DNA of 64,000 nucleotides from Clostridiales bacterium (GCA_009776955.1 WRMW01000008.1:18945-82944), one strand, 5' to 3'; counted from the first letter of the stretch, positions 9,188-18,547 are shown. Translations and numbers: made by a program. The notes: generated from the sequence alone by a model not told the origin.

Positions 9188-9822
9188 TAAAAGTATTGAT
9201 TGCGGACGACGATCCCATCATCGTGCAGGGCGTTTCGATGATAATAGGCTCAAATGACGGCTTTGAGGTGGTGGGCGCCGCCGCCGACGGCAGGGAGGCG
9301 GTAAGGCTCGCCCGCGAGACAAGGCCGGATGTTGCGGTGCTTGATATCCGCATGCCGCTGATGAACGGAATAGAGGCGGCGGCCGTGATGCTAAAAGAAG
9401 GGCTTTGCGCCCCGTTGCTGTTGACGACATTCGACGAGCCGGAGCTTATCGCGGACGCGCTGACGGTCGGCGCACGCGGGTATATACTGAAAAATAGCAG
9501 CGCAGAAAGCATCATATCCGCCATACGCGTGGTTGCCGACGGCGGCACTGTCTTTGCGCCCGATGTCATAGGCTATATAAGGAGCATGATAAAGTCACCG
9601 CAACGGGCAGGGTCTCCGCCGCAAAAGGACGTGTTCCAAGACCTTTCCCCGCGTGAGCTTGAAGTGGCCGCCTTGGTCGCCGAAGGGCTGTCAAACACCC
9701 AGATTGCAGAGCGGCTTTTCCTTGCGGACGGCACGGTGAGGAACCATATATCGACCATCCTCGAAAAGGCAGGATTGGAGCACCGTACACAGATTGCCGT
9801 AAAATTCTTCGAACGGGGGTAG
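9184..9822 (+). CDS. NarL/LuxR-family response regulator
   Basis: Receiver domain (IADDDPIIVQG, VAVLDIRMPLMNGIEA) plus LSPRELEVAALVAEGLSNTQIAERL HTH; overlaps kinase by 4 bp. Confidence 0.93.
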   Translation: MIKVLIADDDPIIVQGVSMIIGSNDGFEVVGAAADGREAVRLARETRPDVAVLDIRMPLMNGIEAAAVMLKEGLCAPLLLTTFDEPELIADALTVGARGYILKNSSAESIISAIRVVADGGTVFAPDVIGYIRSMIKSPQRAGSPPQKDVFQDLSPRELEVAALVAEGLSNTQIAERLFLADGTVRNHISTILEKAGLEHRTQIAVKFFERG

Positions 9823-9842
9823 GGGGCGGCAAAGGGGATGCT

Positions 9843-10298
9843 TCACTGGCCGCTTACGGTTGGGTAGGGCCAGTCGGTGATGCCGCCTATGTCGTAGACG
9901 TTTGTGTAGCCTAAGCTGGCAAGGGTTTCGGCGGCGGCTGCGCTTCGGACGCCGGCTCTGCAGTAGACGAAGATGGCTTGGTCTTTGTTGGGGAGTTCGG
10001 CCTCGGCGCGGTCTGCTACCTCGTCGTGCGGGATAAGGAGCGCGTTCTCGATGCGGGCTTCTCGGTATTCGAGTTCCGTGCGGACGTCGAGGATGATGTA
10101 ATCGTCCGACGCGTCCATCATTTGGCGGGCGTCATCGGCGGAGATTTTTTCATAGGTCGGGGCGGAGTGGTTGTCGGTGGCGGGGTCACCGGCGGTATCG
10201 TCGACAGAGGGGCTGCACGAAGCCAACACCGCCACTCCAATTACCAAAAAAACAATTATCGAAATTATTCGCATATTCATATTATTATTATACAGCAA
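9843..10298 (-). CDS. Rhodanese-like domain lipoprotein
   Basis: Lipobox VLASC; YIILDVRTELEYREARIENALLIPHDEV; VYCRAGVRSAAAAE active-site loop. Confidence 0.88.
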   Translation of the reverse strand: MLYNNNMNMRIISIIVFLVIGVAVLASCSPSVDDTAGDPATDNHSAPTYEKISADDARQMMDASDDYIILDVRTELEYREARIENALLIPHDEVADRAEAELPNKDQAIFVYCRAGVRSAAAAETLASLGYTNVYDIGGITDWPYPTVSGQ

Positions 10299-10348
10299 GC
10301 AAAGGGGCTTGTATGTTGTATAATAGGGGCGAGGAGCGTAGAGGCATT

Positions 10349-11959
10349 ATGCAGACATATGTTTTGTTATTCAAGTTTGGGCGGTCGACGTCGCGCAAGT
10401 ACAAGGAGGCGATAGAGCTTGCGGGGCAGTTTTCGGATTTTACGGAGGCGACTGACAAGAAGCCGGTCAATACCATTTGGCTGCCGGCGGGGGAGTGGTT
10501 TATCAAGAAGCGGGAGTTCGACGATCTCTATGCGCTTGTGTGCGGGTGGAAGGGCACGAGCGTGAGCTTGGACGGCGAGGAGATAAGGCCGCATGAGTTT
10601 TTTTGGAAGTTCAATACGGTTATCAAGTGCGCGAAGGAGTACGAGGACGCGGTAGACAAGGACAATTATTGTTGCACGCATGGGACTTTTGAGGGTTGGG
10701 GGTGCAAGCAGCTTGACGACCTCGACCGGCATCTAAGCAAGCGGGCGTCGTATGCGATGAAGTATTGGTACGGCTTCGGCGAGTTTGTGAGCGAGGGCGT
10801 GTGGAAGGTCAACAAGGGGCTAATCAAGGATTATTTGAAGAAGGAGGCCGGCGACAAGAACCTGGATTATTGCAAGATTTTTTCGCTTGAGAAGGCGTGG
10901 AAAATCGTGGATGGGCTGCCGGACGAGATAGATACGCACGGGAGCGCCTGGTGGGATATCGACTATCGGGAGGATTTTGAGGGGGCGGCGATACTCAAGC
11001 GGCCTGTCGGGATAAAGCATAGGGCGGCGGGGTCGCGTGCCCGTGGCGGCGGAGTGTCGGCGGTGATGAAAGACGGGGTGCTGAACCTTGAGGCTGCCGA
11101 GGAGCGGACGCGGTATATCCCGAACGTGACGTTTGACGATGTGGGCGGCATCGACGATATCATCGGGCAGATACGCGAGGTGATAGAGCTGCCATTGAAA
11201 CGGCCGGATATCTATCGGTATCTGGGCATCGAGCCGCACAAGGGGATATTGTTCTACGGGGAGCCGGGGACGGGCAAGACGCTTATCGCGAAGGCGATAG
11301 CGAACGAGACGAAGGCGCACTTCATACCGGTGAGCGGGCCGGAGGTGCTGAGTAAGTGGTATGGAGAATCGGAGTCGAATCTGCGGGATATTTTCGAGGA
11401 GGCGCGCGAGCTTCAGCCGGCAATCATCTTCTTTGACGAGATAGACTCTATGACGCAAAACCGCTCCGAGTCGGAGGGAGCGCGCGTGGATTCGCGTATA
11501 GTGAATCAATTGCTTACGCTGATGGACGGCATGGAGTCGTATGACAATGTGACGGTGCTTGCGTCGACGAACCGCCCTGAGCTGCTTGACGAGGCGTTGC
11601 TCAGGCCGGGTAGGTTTGACTACAAGATCGAGATAAAACGGCCTGATGCGGCGGGGTGTTTGCGTATACTTGAGATAGCGACGAGGAATATGCCGGTCGA
11701 GCCGGGTTTTGATTTGGGGGATATCGTGCCGGAGCTGCTTGGCAGTTCAGGGGCTGATATCGTCTTTGTCGCGAAAGAGGCGGCGATAGGGGCTTTGCGT
11801 CGGAGCACCGATGTAGAGGGGCTGATACAGAGCGCAGAGGGCGATGGGTTTAAGCTGGATGATGTCAAGGTCGAGCGCGAGGACTTTGTTCATGCGATTG
11901 ATGAGCTGCGGTCGAACAAGCTAGGGATGGCGCCGACGCGGACGGTAAGCGAGCGGTGA
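10349..11959 (+). CDS. Cdc48/ATAD-like AAA+ ATPase with uncharacterised N-terminal domain
   Basis: [48 protein letters not shown]; ~240-aa N-terminal region of no recognised family. Confidence 0.85.
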   Translation: MQTYVLLFKFGRSTSRKYKEAIELAGQFSDFTEATDKKPVNTIWLPAGEWFIKKREFDDLYALVCGWKGTSVSLDGEEIRPHEFFWKFNTVIKCAKEYEDAVDKDNYCCTHGTFEGWGCKQLDDLDRHLSKRASYAMKYWYGFGEFVSEGVWKVNKGLIKDYLKKEAGDKNLDYCKIFSLEKAWKIVDGLPDEIDTHGSAWWDIDYREDFEGAAILKRPVGIKHRAAGSRARGGGVSAVMKDGVLNLEAAEERTRYIPNVTFDDVGGIDDIIGQIREVIELPLKRPDIYRYLGIEPHKGILFYGEPGTGKTLIAKAIANETKAHFIPVSGPEVLSKWYGESESNLRDIFEEARELQPAIIFFDEIDSMTQNRSESEGARVDSRIVNQLLTLMDGMESYDNVTVLASTNRPELLDEALLRPGRFDYKIEIKRPDAAGCLRILEIATRNMPVEPGFDLGDIVPELLGSSGADIVFVAKEAAIGALRRSTDVEGLIQSAEGDGFKLDDVKVEREDFVHAIDELRSNKLGMAPTRTVSER

Positions 11960-13512
11960 GTGAATGCTATAATTTAGACCAGAGCAGGACGCCGCTTTTT
12001 GATGCGCTTAGGAAGTTTGTCGATTGGGATCCGGCACCTTTTTTTATTCCGGCGCATAAGATGGGCGTGGGCATAGACCCTAGGTTCAAGTCCTTTGCAG
12101 GGGAGAATATCTTTAAGCTCGACCTTTGCGAGGTGCGGTGGACGGACGATTTCCATGGCGCTGCTTCGTCTATAAAGGAGGCTCAGGAGCTTGCCGCCGA
12201 TGCTTGGGGGGCGGTAAAGACCCACTTTCTTGTGAATGGGACTTCGGGCGGTATAATCGCTTCGATATGTGCGGTCTGCGGGGAGGGCGAGCCCATAATA
12301 GTGCCGCGGAATGCACATAAGTCGGCGGTCTACGGGCTTGTGGTAAGCGGCGCGAGGCCTGTCTATGTGGAGCCTGAGCTTGATGTGGGGCGTGGTTTTG
12401 TGGGTGGGCTTTCGCCTGCCGCCCTCGAACGTACGTTCTCCGAAAATGCGGGCGTGAGGGCAGTGTTCACGGTCAGCCCGACATATCATGGGGTGATGAG
12501 CGATACGGCGGCGCTTGCGGAGATCGCGCATAGTCATGGGGCTGTGCTTATCTCGGACGAGGCGCATGGGAACCATATGTATTTTAATAAGCGTTTGCCA
12601 ATGGGGGCGCTCGAACTCGGCGCGGATATAGTCTGCCAGAGCACGCATAAGATGTCGGGGGCGCTTACTCAGGCGTCAATGCTGCATCTTGGGAGTGGGG
12701 CGGCACGGCGTGTGGATTTTGACAAGCTTAGCGCGAACCTTAGTATGATGCAGACCACGAGCCCGTCATATATATTGCTTGCATCGCTCGATATGGCACG
12801 GAGCTATATGGCGACGCAGGGTGAGGTTTTGCTTGATGGCGTGCTTGATTTGTTAGATAGGGCGCGGGCGGATATCGGGGCGTTGCCGGGAATTGAGGTG
12901 CTTGGGGGCGAGGCTGTCGGGGGTGCGGGTTGCCGCCCATACGTTGGGAGTGCGGGTGTGTGGGGCTATGAGCCGACGCGGTTGGTGGTGTCGGCGTGCG
13001 GGCTTGGGCTTGATGGATATGGGCTTTTTGATGTGTTGCGTGAGCGCTATGGCGTCGAATGCGAGTTTGCGGACCCGATGTGGGTGGTCTGCGTGGCGGG
13101 AATCGGGACTACGGCTAGGGATACGGAGACGTTGGTCGGGGCGTTGCGTGAGGTTTCGGGGGAACGAGGCGGGGAACAGGAAATGTGCGGTTCTGTGCGT
13201 TCGGATAAGGCAGGGGAGCAAGGTTGTGGCTCCGTGCGCCCCTCGGCGGCGGTGCTGCCGCCTATGCCGCCGCTTCGTATGACGCCTCGTGAGGCCTGGT
13301 TTGCGGACAAGGAGACCGTTCCCTTTGAGGCGGCGCGTGGGCGTACAAGTGTCGAAATGGTGGTGCCGTATCCCCCAGGGATACCGGTCTTGTGCCCAGG
13401 CGAAGTCGTTACGGACGAGGTACACGACTATCTTGCCGAGCAGAGGCGGGCAGGGCGGCATATGCATAGCGCAGCGGGCGATGGGCTTGAGACGCTCCTT
13501 GTGGTGAAGTAA
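11956..13512 (+). CDS. Orn/Lys/Arg decarboxylase family PLP enzyme (SpeA/YaaO type)
   Basis: QSRTPLFDALRKF...FFIPAHKMGVG, ISDEAHGNHMYF, QSTHKMSGALTQASMLHL (PLP lysine); GTG start overlapping the previous stop. Confidence 0.88.
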   Translation: MSECYNLDQSRTPLFDALRKFVDWDPAPFFIPAHKMGVGIDPRFKSFAGENIFKLDLCEVRWTDDFHGAASSIKEAQELAADAWGAVKTHFLVNGTSGGIIASICAVCGEGEPIIVPRNAHKSAVYGLVVSGARPVYVEPELDVGRGFVGGLSPAALERTFSENAGVRAVFTVSPTYHGVMSDTAALAEIAHSHGAVLISDEAHGNHMYFNKRLPMGALELGADIVCQSTHKMSGALTQASMLHLGSGAARRVDFDKLSANLSMMQTTSPSYILLASLDMARSYMATQGEVLLDGVLDLLDRARADIGALPGIEVLGGEAVGGAGCRPYVGSAGVWGYEPTRLVVSACGLGLDGYGLFDVLRERYGVECEFADPMWVVCVAGIGTTARDTETLVGALREVSGERGGEQEMCGSVRSDKAGEQGCGSVRPSAAVLPPMPPLRMTPREAWFADKETVPFEAARGRTSVEMVVPYPPGIPVLCPGEVVTDEVHDYLAEQRRAGRHMHSAAGDGLETLLVVK

Positions 13513-13530
13513 AAGAGATTTAAGAGGGAT

Positions 13531-14898
13531 TTAGGCAATGGCGCGCATGGCGGCGATGCCGATGGCGCATTCGAGACGTTTTTTTTCAAGTTCGCAGGAC
13601 AGGCGGTGGGGTTTCATCATATCGCCTTCGATATGCAGGGCGTTGGCGTGGCAGCCGCCGCTGCAATAGTATTTTGCCCAACACTCGCGGCAGTCATCTT
13701 TGGAGAAGATATGCGATTTCTCGAATGCTTTGAGAAGCGGGTTGTGAAAGGCGTTGTCGTGGACACTGCCGAGCCGGAATGTATGCTCGCCTACGAATTG
13801 GTGGCAGGGGTAGATGTCCCCTTCGGGCGTGATGGCCGCGTATGTCGTGCCGGCGCCGCAGCCCGATGCCCTCTTGTACACGCATGGGCCTTGGCTGAGG
13901 TCGACGTTGAAGTGGAAGAACGAGATAGGCGTGCCTGCTGCGTCATAATCTAGGATAAGGTCCGCGAGGCGGTCGTATTCTGCAAACAATTCGGGCAGGT
14001 CGGCGTCCGTTAGCGCCCAGGGCTCGTCCCTGTCCGTTACGGCGGGTTCTATGGAAATATTTTTGAAGCCCATATCCGCAAGAAACCGAACGTCCTCGGC
14101 GAAATCTTTGTTGAGAGCCGTAAATGTGCCACGGACGTAATAGAGCGGGCTACGGCCAGGTGCGCCGTTTGCTTCGCGGGCGTTTTTGAACTGTGCCAAT
14201 CTGTCGATGATATGTGCGTAAGTGCCCTCGCCGTTTACGGTCTTTCGCATACGGTCGTTGACTTCCGGCCTGCCGTCGATGGAGAGAATCACGTTGTCCA
14301 TATGCTCGTTTATAAAAGCCGTGTTTTTTTCGTCGAGCAATAGGCCGTTTGTCGTAAGCGTGAAGCGTATATTTTTGCCGTAGTCTTTTTCGCGTTCGCG
14401 GCCGTAGAGGACGAGGGCTTTTACGACGTCGAAGTTCATCAGGGGCTCGCCTCCGAAGAAGTCTATTTCAAGGTTTCGGCGGTTGCCTGATTGCACGAGC
14501 AGAAAGTCGATGGCGGCCTTGCCTGTTTCGAGGGGCATCAGGGCGCGGGTGCCTGAAAAGCCGCCGGTGTCGGCGAAGCAATAGGCGCATCGCATATTGC
14601 AGTCGTGCGCGGCGTGCAGGCAAAGGGCTTTGATATGGGTGCCGCGGCCTTCGGGGGAAATGTCGCTTTCGGGGGGGGCGGGGGAGTAGAGAAGGCCGGC
14701 GGCGGTAAGGGCGTCGATTTCGTCGCGGGCCTCGCGGAGGGTTGCGGGCGGCAGGTTGTTGCCCCTACGGGCATCATCCGTGGGTGTGCCGTCGCAAAAA
14801 GAAAGGACATCAAAGACGGTATCGCTGACCGCATGGACAGCCCCGCTGTTGACATCCAGAACTATATTAAGGTCTTTGAAACGGTATAGGTGTATCAC
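13531..14898 (-). CDS. scfB: Radical SAM thioether-forming SCIFF maturase (CteB/ScfB-like, SPASM domain)
   Basis: IHLYRFKDLNIVLDVNSGAVHAVSD, CLHAAHDCNMRCAYCFADTG (CxxxCxxC), SPASM-like Cys cluster; GTG start overlaps SCIFF stop (TAGTG). Confidence 0.92.
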   Translation of the reverse strand: MIHLYRFKDLNIVLDVNSGAVHAVSDTVFDVLSFCDGTPTDDARRGNNLPPATLREARDEIDALTAAGLLYSPAPPESDISPEGRGTHIKALCLHAAHDCNMRCAYCFADTGGFSGTRALMPLETGKAAIDFLLVQSGNRRNLEIDFFGGEPLMNFDVVKALVLYGREREKDYGKNIRFTLTTNGLLLDEKNTAFINEHMDNVILSIDGRPEVNDRMRKTVNGEGTYAHIIDRLAQFKNAREANGAPGRSPLYYVRGTFTALNKDFAEDVRFLADMGFKNISIEPAVTDRDEPWALTDADLPELFAEYDRLADLILDYDAAGTPISFFHFNVDLSQGPCVYKRASGCGAGTTYAAITPEGDIYPCHQFVGEHTFRLGSVHDNAFHNPLLKAFEKSHIFSKDDCRECWAKYYCSGGCHANALHIEGDMMKPHRLSCELEKKRLECAIGIAAMRAIA

Positions 14899-15053
14899 TA
14901 CCTCGGATGTTTGATACGTTCCTGCTCGCACTCCTGGTTTGCGACTGTGCATGAAGTCTTGCACGCCGACTGGCATGAGGTCTGGCACTCGCCGCAGCCT
15001 TTGGCTTCAGTCTCTTTGAGCGTTCCCTTGATGATGGTCTTGATCTGATTCAC
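14898..15053 (-). CDS. scfA: Six-cysteine SCIFF ranthipeptide precursor
   Basis: KGCGECQTSCQSACKTSCTVANQECEQ, the highly conserved SCIFF core; GTG start at 15053 preceded by gaagcgaggg RBS. Confidence 0.95.
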   Translation of the reverse strand: MNQIKTIIKGTLKETEAKGCGECQTSCQSACKTSCTVANQECEQERIKHPR

Positions 15054-15143
15054 GTTTTTTCCCTCGCTTCCGTTGATATTTTCCGAACTAAATAATACCA
15101 CAAAAAATAAACGCCGCGACTATTTTTCTGTATTGTTCCCCGC

Positions 15144-15905
15144 TTATGCCCCGTATTGCTCTTTTTTCTTCGCCACCATTTCGGCGATCTCGCCGTCGTG
15201 CTCTGCCATCATGTCCTTGAAAAAGCCTTCGTAGTCGTAGACCAGTTCGTCCGCAGGCTCGGCCTCTATTTTGCGGACATAGCCTTCGATAAGGGCGAAG
15301 TTCTTTTCGTAGGCGTGCATGGAGTTTGAGCGGTGCGAGTAGGAGCCTATAGGCACGCCGAGCTCTGCGGCCACTTTTTCCTGCAAGCGAATCAAGGCGA
15401 AGGCGTTCATAAAAAAGGCCTCTGGCAAGTCGTTTGAGCGGAACAGCACGCAGCAGTCGAGCTTGCCGTCACGGATAAAATACTGGATGCTTTGCAGGCA
15501 GGCGGGGTGGCTGTTTGCGCTGTCCACCTCGAAGTCGCGCAGCGACATAATGGCGCGTCTGCTGAAAAGCTCGCGTTTCAGGTCGGCGATTACGAAGCCT
15601 AGCTGGTGGGCGTAGCGTTGATGGTAGGTGTACTCCCAAAGGTGGTCTGCCTTGCCGATAACAAAGTCGAGTATGCCGTCAAGCATCTCAAGCTCGTACT
15701 GGCGAAGCTCTTTCGGCCCGCAAATAAGCAGCTTGCTGATGCGTGGCTCGGCGGTCGGCGCCTCTACACGCACGGTCATGGTGCATTCCTTCTGCATTTG
15801 CTCGTAGTCCGGGCAGTCCGCAAGCTCGCCGAGATTGTGCAAGGTCTGCAACGCCTTGTGATATGCTTCGGGCAGGGTGCGCCCCTCGATAAAAAACTCT
15901 TTCAT
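15144..15905 (-). CDS. Thymidylate synthase-like protein (ThyA superfamily, archaeal-like form)
   Basis: HPACLQSIQYFIRDGKLDCCVLFRSNDLPEAFFMNAFALIRLQEKVAAELGVPIGSYSHRSNSMHAYEKN resembles the TS PC-x(n)-Q..RS.D..lG..N core and HIY region. Confidence 0.72.
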   Translation of the reverse strand: MKEFFIEGRTLPEAYHKALQTLHNLGELADCPDYEQMQKECTMTVRVEAPTAEPRISKLLICGPKELRQYELEMLDGILDFVIGKADHLWEYTYHQRYAHQLGFVIADLKRELFSRRAIMSLRDFEVDSANSHPACLQSIQYFIRDGKLDCCVLFRSNDLPEAFFMNAFALIRLQEKVAAELGVPIGSYSHRSNSMHAYEKNFALIEGYVRKIEAEPADELVYDYEGFFKDMMAEHDGEIAEMVAKKKEQYGA

Positions 15906-16022
15906 GCAACACTCTCCTACGTAATCCATGCTCTACACTTATTGTTGATTAATACTAACATATTTTGTTACAATTACTCGAAAACAGATGCACATTATAT
16001 AGAAATTATCGAGGTAAAAAAA

Positions 16023-17360
16023 ATGGCAGATAGAAAAATTATTATTATTGGGGCAGCGGGCAGGGATTTTCACAATTTCAACACCGTTTATCGGGACAAT
16101 CCTGCGTACAAGGTGGTGGCGTTCACGGCGGCGCAGATTCCGGACATCGCAGGGCGGAAGTATCCGGCTGCGCTTGCGGGGGGGCTCTACCCCGACGGGA
16201 TACCGATATACGAGCAGGGCGAGCTTGAGCGGCTTATAAAGGAGCTCGACGTGGACGAGTGCGTGTTTGCGTATAGCGACATCCCATACACTGTGGTGAT
16301 GGGCGTGGGCGCAAAGGTCAATGCGGCGGGGGCGGACTTCACGCTGCTAGGCGGCAAGGGCACGATGATAAAAAGCACGAAGCCGGTGGTCGCGGTGGGG
16401 GCAATACGAACGGGCTGCGGCAAGAGCCAGACCTCGCGGCGAATCGCAGAGGTGCTGATGGCGGCCGGTCTCAAGGTGATAGCCATTCGCCACCCGATGC
16501 CCTACGGCGATCTCGAAGCCCAGAAGGTGCAGAGGTTCGCGGCGATAGAGGACCTTGCCAAGCACGATTGCACCATCGAGGAAATGGAGGAGTACGAACC
16601 GCATATAGCGCGCGGCAATGTCATCTATGCGGGCGTGGACTACGATGCGATATTGAGGGCGGCAGAGAACGACCCAGACGGCTGCGACGTGATACTGTGG
16701 GACGGCGGCAACAATGACTTCCCATTTTACGTGCCGGACTTGATGGTGACGGTGGTGGACCCGCACAGACCGGGGCACGAGTTGCTTTACTACCCAGGAG
16801 AGACGACGCTTCGCATTGCGGACGTGGTCGTTATAAACAAGATCGACAGCGCCGACCCTGCGGGGGTGGAGGCGGTCAGGCGAAATATAGCAAGCGTCAA
16901 TCCTGGTGCGAAAGTGGTGGATGCCGCGTCAACCATAAGCGTTGACAAGCCCGAAGCGATAAAGGGCAAGCGGGTGCTTGTGGTGGAGGACGGCCCGACC
17001 CTGACGCACGGCGAAATGAAGATAGGCGCCGGCGTCGTGGCAGCCCAAAGGTTTGGGGCGGCCGAGATCGTGGACCCGCGGCCATACGCTGTGGGCAGGC
17101 TTGCGGACACATTCCGTACCTATCCCGACATAGGAATGCTGCTGCCTGCAATGGGCTATGGCAGCGAGCAGATGGCAGACCTCTCCGCCACGATAGAGCG
17201 GACGGACTGCGACTCCGTGGTCATAGCCACGCCGATAGACCTTGGGCGGGTGATAAAGATAGACAAGCCCAATACGCGTGTGGAGTATTGCCTCGATGAA
17301 ATGGGGCATCCGAATATGGAGGACGTGCTAGCGGGCCTTATCGCAAAGGTCAAGAAGTAG
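16023..17360 (+). CDS. Cyclic 2,3-diphosphoglycerate synthetase-like P-loop GTPase
   Basis: VVAVGAIRTGCGKSQTSRRIAEVL P-loop; ILWDGGNNDFPFYVPDLMVTVVDPHRPGHEL; VVINKIDSA; internal ATG with upstream AT-rich region. Confidence 0.75.
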   Translation: MADRKIIIIGAAGRDFHNFNTVYRDNPAYKVVAFTAAQIPDIAGRKYPAALAGGLYPDGIPIYEQGELERLIKELDVDECVFAYSDIPYTVVMGVGAKVNAAGADFTLLGGKGTMIKSTKPVVAVGAIRTGCGKSQTSRRIAEVLMAAGLKVIAIRHPMPYGDLEAQKVQRFAAIEDLAKHDCTIEEMEEYEPHIARGNVIYAGVDYDAILRAAENDPDGCDVILWDGGNNDFPFYVPDLMVTVVDPHRPGHELLYYPGETTLRIADVVVINKIDSADPAGVEAVRRNIASVNPGAKVVDAASTISVDKPEAIKGKRVLVVEDGPTLTHGEMKIGAGVVAAQRFGAAEIVDPRPYAVGRLADTFRTYPDIGMLLPAMGYGSEQMADLSATIERTDCDSVVIATPIDLGRVIKIDKPNTRVEYCLDEMGHPNMEDVLAGLIAKVKK

Positions 17361-17844
17361 TAGCTGCCTCCGCTTTTTTCTTGGCGGCCTCGTGCCGCTG
17401 ACGGTCAAACTCCCGTCGTGTTTTTACGTGTTCGTAAAGCTCTTTTTCACGTTTGGTCTCCGGCACATATGCGGGCACGGGCGTCGGCAGCCCGTCTTTG
17501 TCCAACGCTACGAGCGTGAAAAATGCTTCGATGGCGCGGCCTTTGGTCTGGCTGTCGCGTATGTCCTCGGTATCGACCGTGACGCGTATCTCCACTGAGG
17601 TTTTGCCGGTGTAAGCGACGGTGCCGGTGCAGGTCACGAAATTGCCGAGGTGGATCGGCTTCAAGAATTGCAATTCGTCCACACGCGCAGTCACGCAGAT
17701 GTTCTTTGCGTACTTGATGGCGGTGCATCCCGCCGTGGTGTCCATAAACCGCATTATCTCTCCGCCGTGTACGCTGCCTATCAGGTTTGCGTGATGCGGC
17801 TCCATAATCATTGTCAGTGTGACAGTCCTGTCTTTTGCGCTCAT
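17350..17844 (-). CDS. Acyl-CoA thioesterase, hotdog fold (YciA/Acot-like)
   Basis: ANLIGSVHGGEIMRFMDTTAGCTAIKYA motif. Confidence 0.88.
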   Translation of the reverse strand: MSAKDRTVTLTMIMEPHHANLIGSVHGGEIMRFMDTTAGCTAIKYAKNICVTARVDELQFLKPIHLGNFVTCTGTVAYTGKTSVEIRVTVDTEDIRDSQTKGRAIEAFFTLVALDKDGLPTPVPAYVPETKREKELYEHVKTRREFDRQRHEAAKKKAEAATTS

Positions 17845-18033
17845 TTATCGCTCCCCTCCTATTTGTCCCCTATATCATACAGGCTATCGAGAGTCCTGCC
17901 AAGAAGCATGGTGCGATAATTCTTGTAAAATTTTATAACGATAAAAACCTTGATTTTTCAAGGACTGCAATATTCTAAAAATTTTTTTGTGACAAGATTG
18001 CAATAAAAACGGGAAAATCCGGGTCTATATATA

Positions 18034-18086
18034 TACGGGGCATACGGCACATCAGTGCCTAAGAACCGTACAAGAACTTCGAAGTT
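18034..18086 (+). promoter_or_regulatory. Candidate structured 5' leader (nested hairpins) upstream of small zinc-ribbon protein
   Basis: TACGG(ggcatac)GGCAC-atca-GTGCC(taagaa)CCGTA nested stem, then palindrome ACTTCGAAGT extended by flanking complementarity. Confidence 0.4.
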
Positions 18087-18149
18087 TTGTAAGTTATAGC
18101 AGCCAGTTTTATCAAAATCGTTGTAATGTAAAAAGGAAAGAATCGAGTT

Positions 18150-18347
18150 ATGAAAACAAATGTGGAAAACGTGGCGAATTCGAATCGCCAGATGGGGCAG
18201 GCCCATCAGAAGAAGGGGATCGCTTATCAGGTTGACGCAATGGTGAAGACGGCATGCCTGATTTGCGGGGAGCGCCTAGGGAGCTACAAGCACTACGGCA
18301 AAGACGTTTGCGCGGAGTGTGTGGATCACATACGAGTGAATTTCTAG
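18150..18347 (+). CDS. Small CxxC...CxxC zinc-ribbon protein (weakly Gin/CsfB-like)
   Basis: MVKTACLICGERLGSYKHYGKDVCAECVDHIRVNF; good RBS aaaggaaag; followed by terminator hairpin. Confidence 0.7.
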   Translation: MKTNVENVANSNRQMGQAHQKKGIAYQVDAMVKTACLICGERLGSYKHYGKDVCAECVDHIRVNF

Positions 18348-18356
18348 ACGGCGTGC

Positions 18357-18400
18357 GACGGGGCGGAGCCTTAGGCTCCGCCCCCGCCCTGACTTTTTCA
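18357..18400 (+). terminator. Strong GC hairpin, likely terminator
   Basis: ggggcggagcc-tta-ggctccgcccc perfect inverted repeat; downstream gactttttca. Confidence 0.7.
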
Positions 18401-18547
18401 CGTCACCGCAATGATAAAAACCAAAAATATGAGACAAGCGTGACGAAAACTATAGCATCGCCCGCCAATAAGCGGTACAATAGCGGATAGGAAAAGTCGT
18501 GCTGCGGATTGCGTGCGGCGATGTGTATGCTTAATTGGAGATTGTAG

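Noticed and set aside
14899-14988. Upstream start for the radical SAM protein at 14988
   Set aside because: Would overlap the SCIFF coding region; maturase family begins near IHLYRFKDLNIVLDVNSG, matching the GTG at 14898.
15606-16022. N-terminal extension of the cDPG-synthetase-like ORF
   Set aside because: Antisense to the ThyA-like gene; the protein family starts at MADRKIIIIGAAGRD (16023).
18150-18230. tRNA-like 'gaattcgaatcgcc' sequence
   Set aside because: No acceptor/anticodon stems around it; lies inside the small zinc-ribbon ORF.
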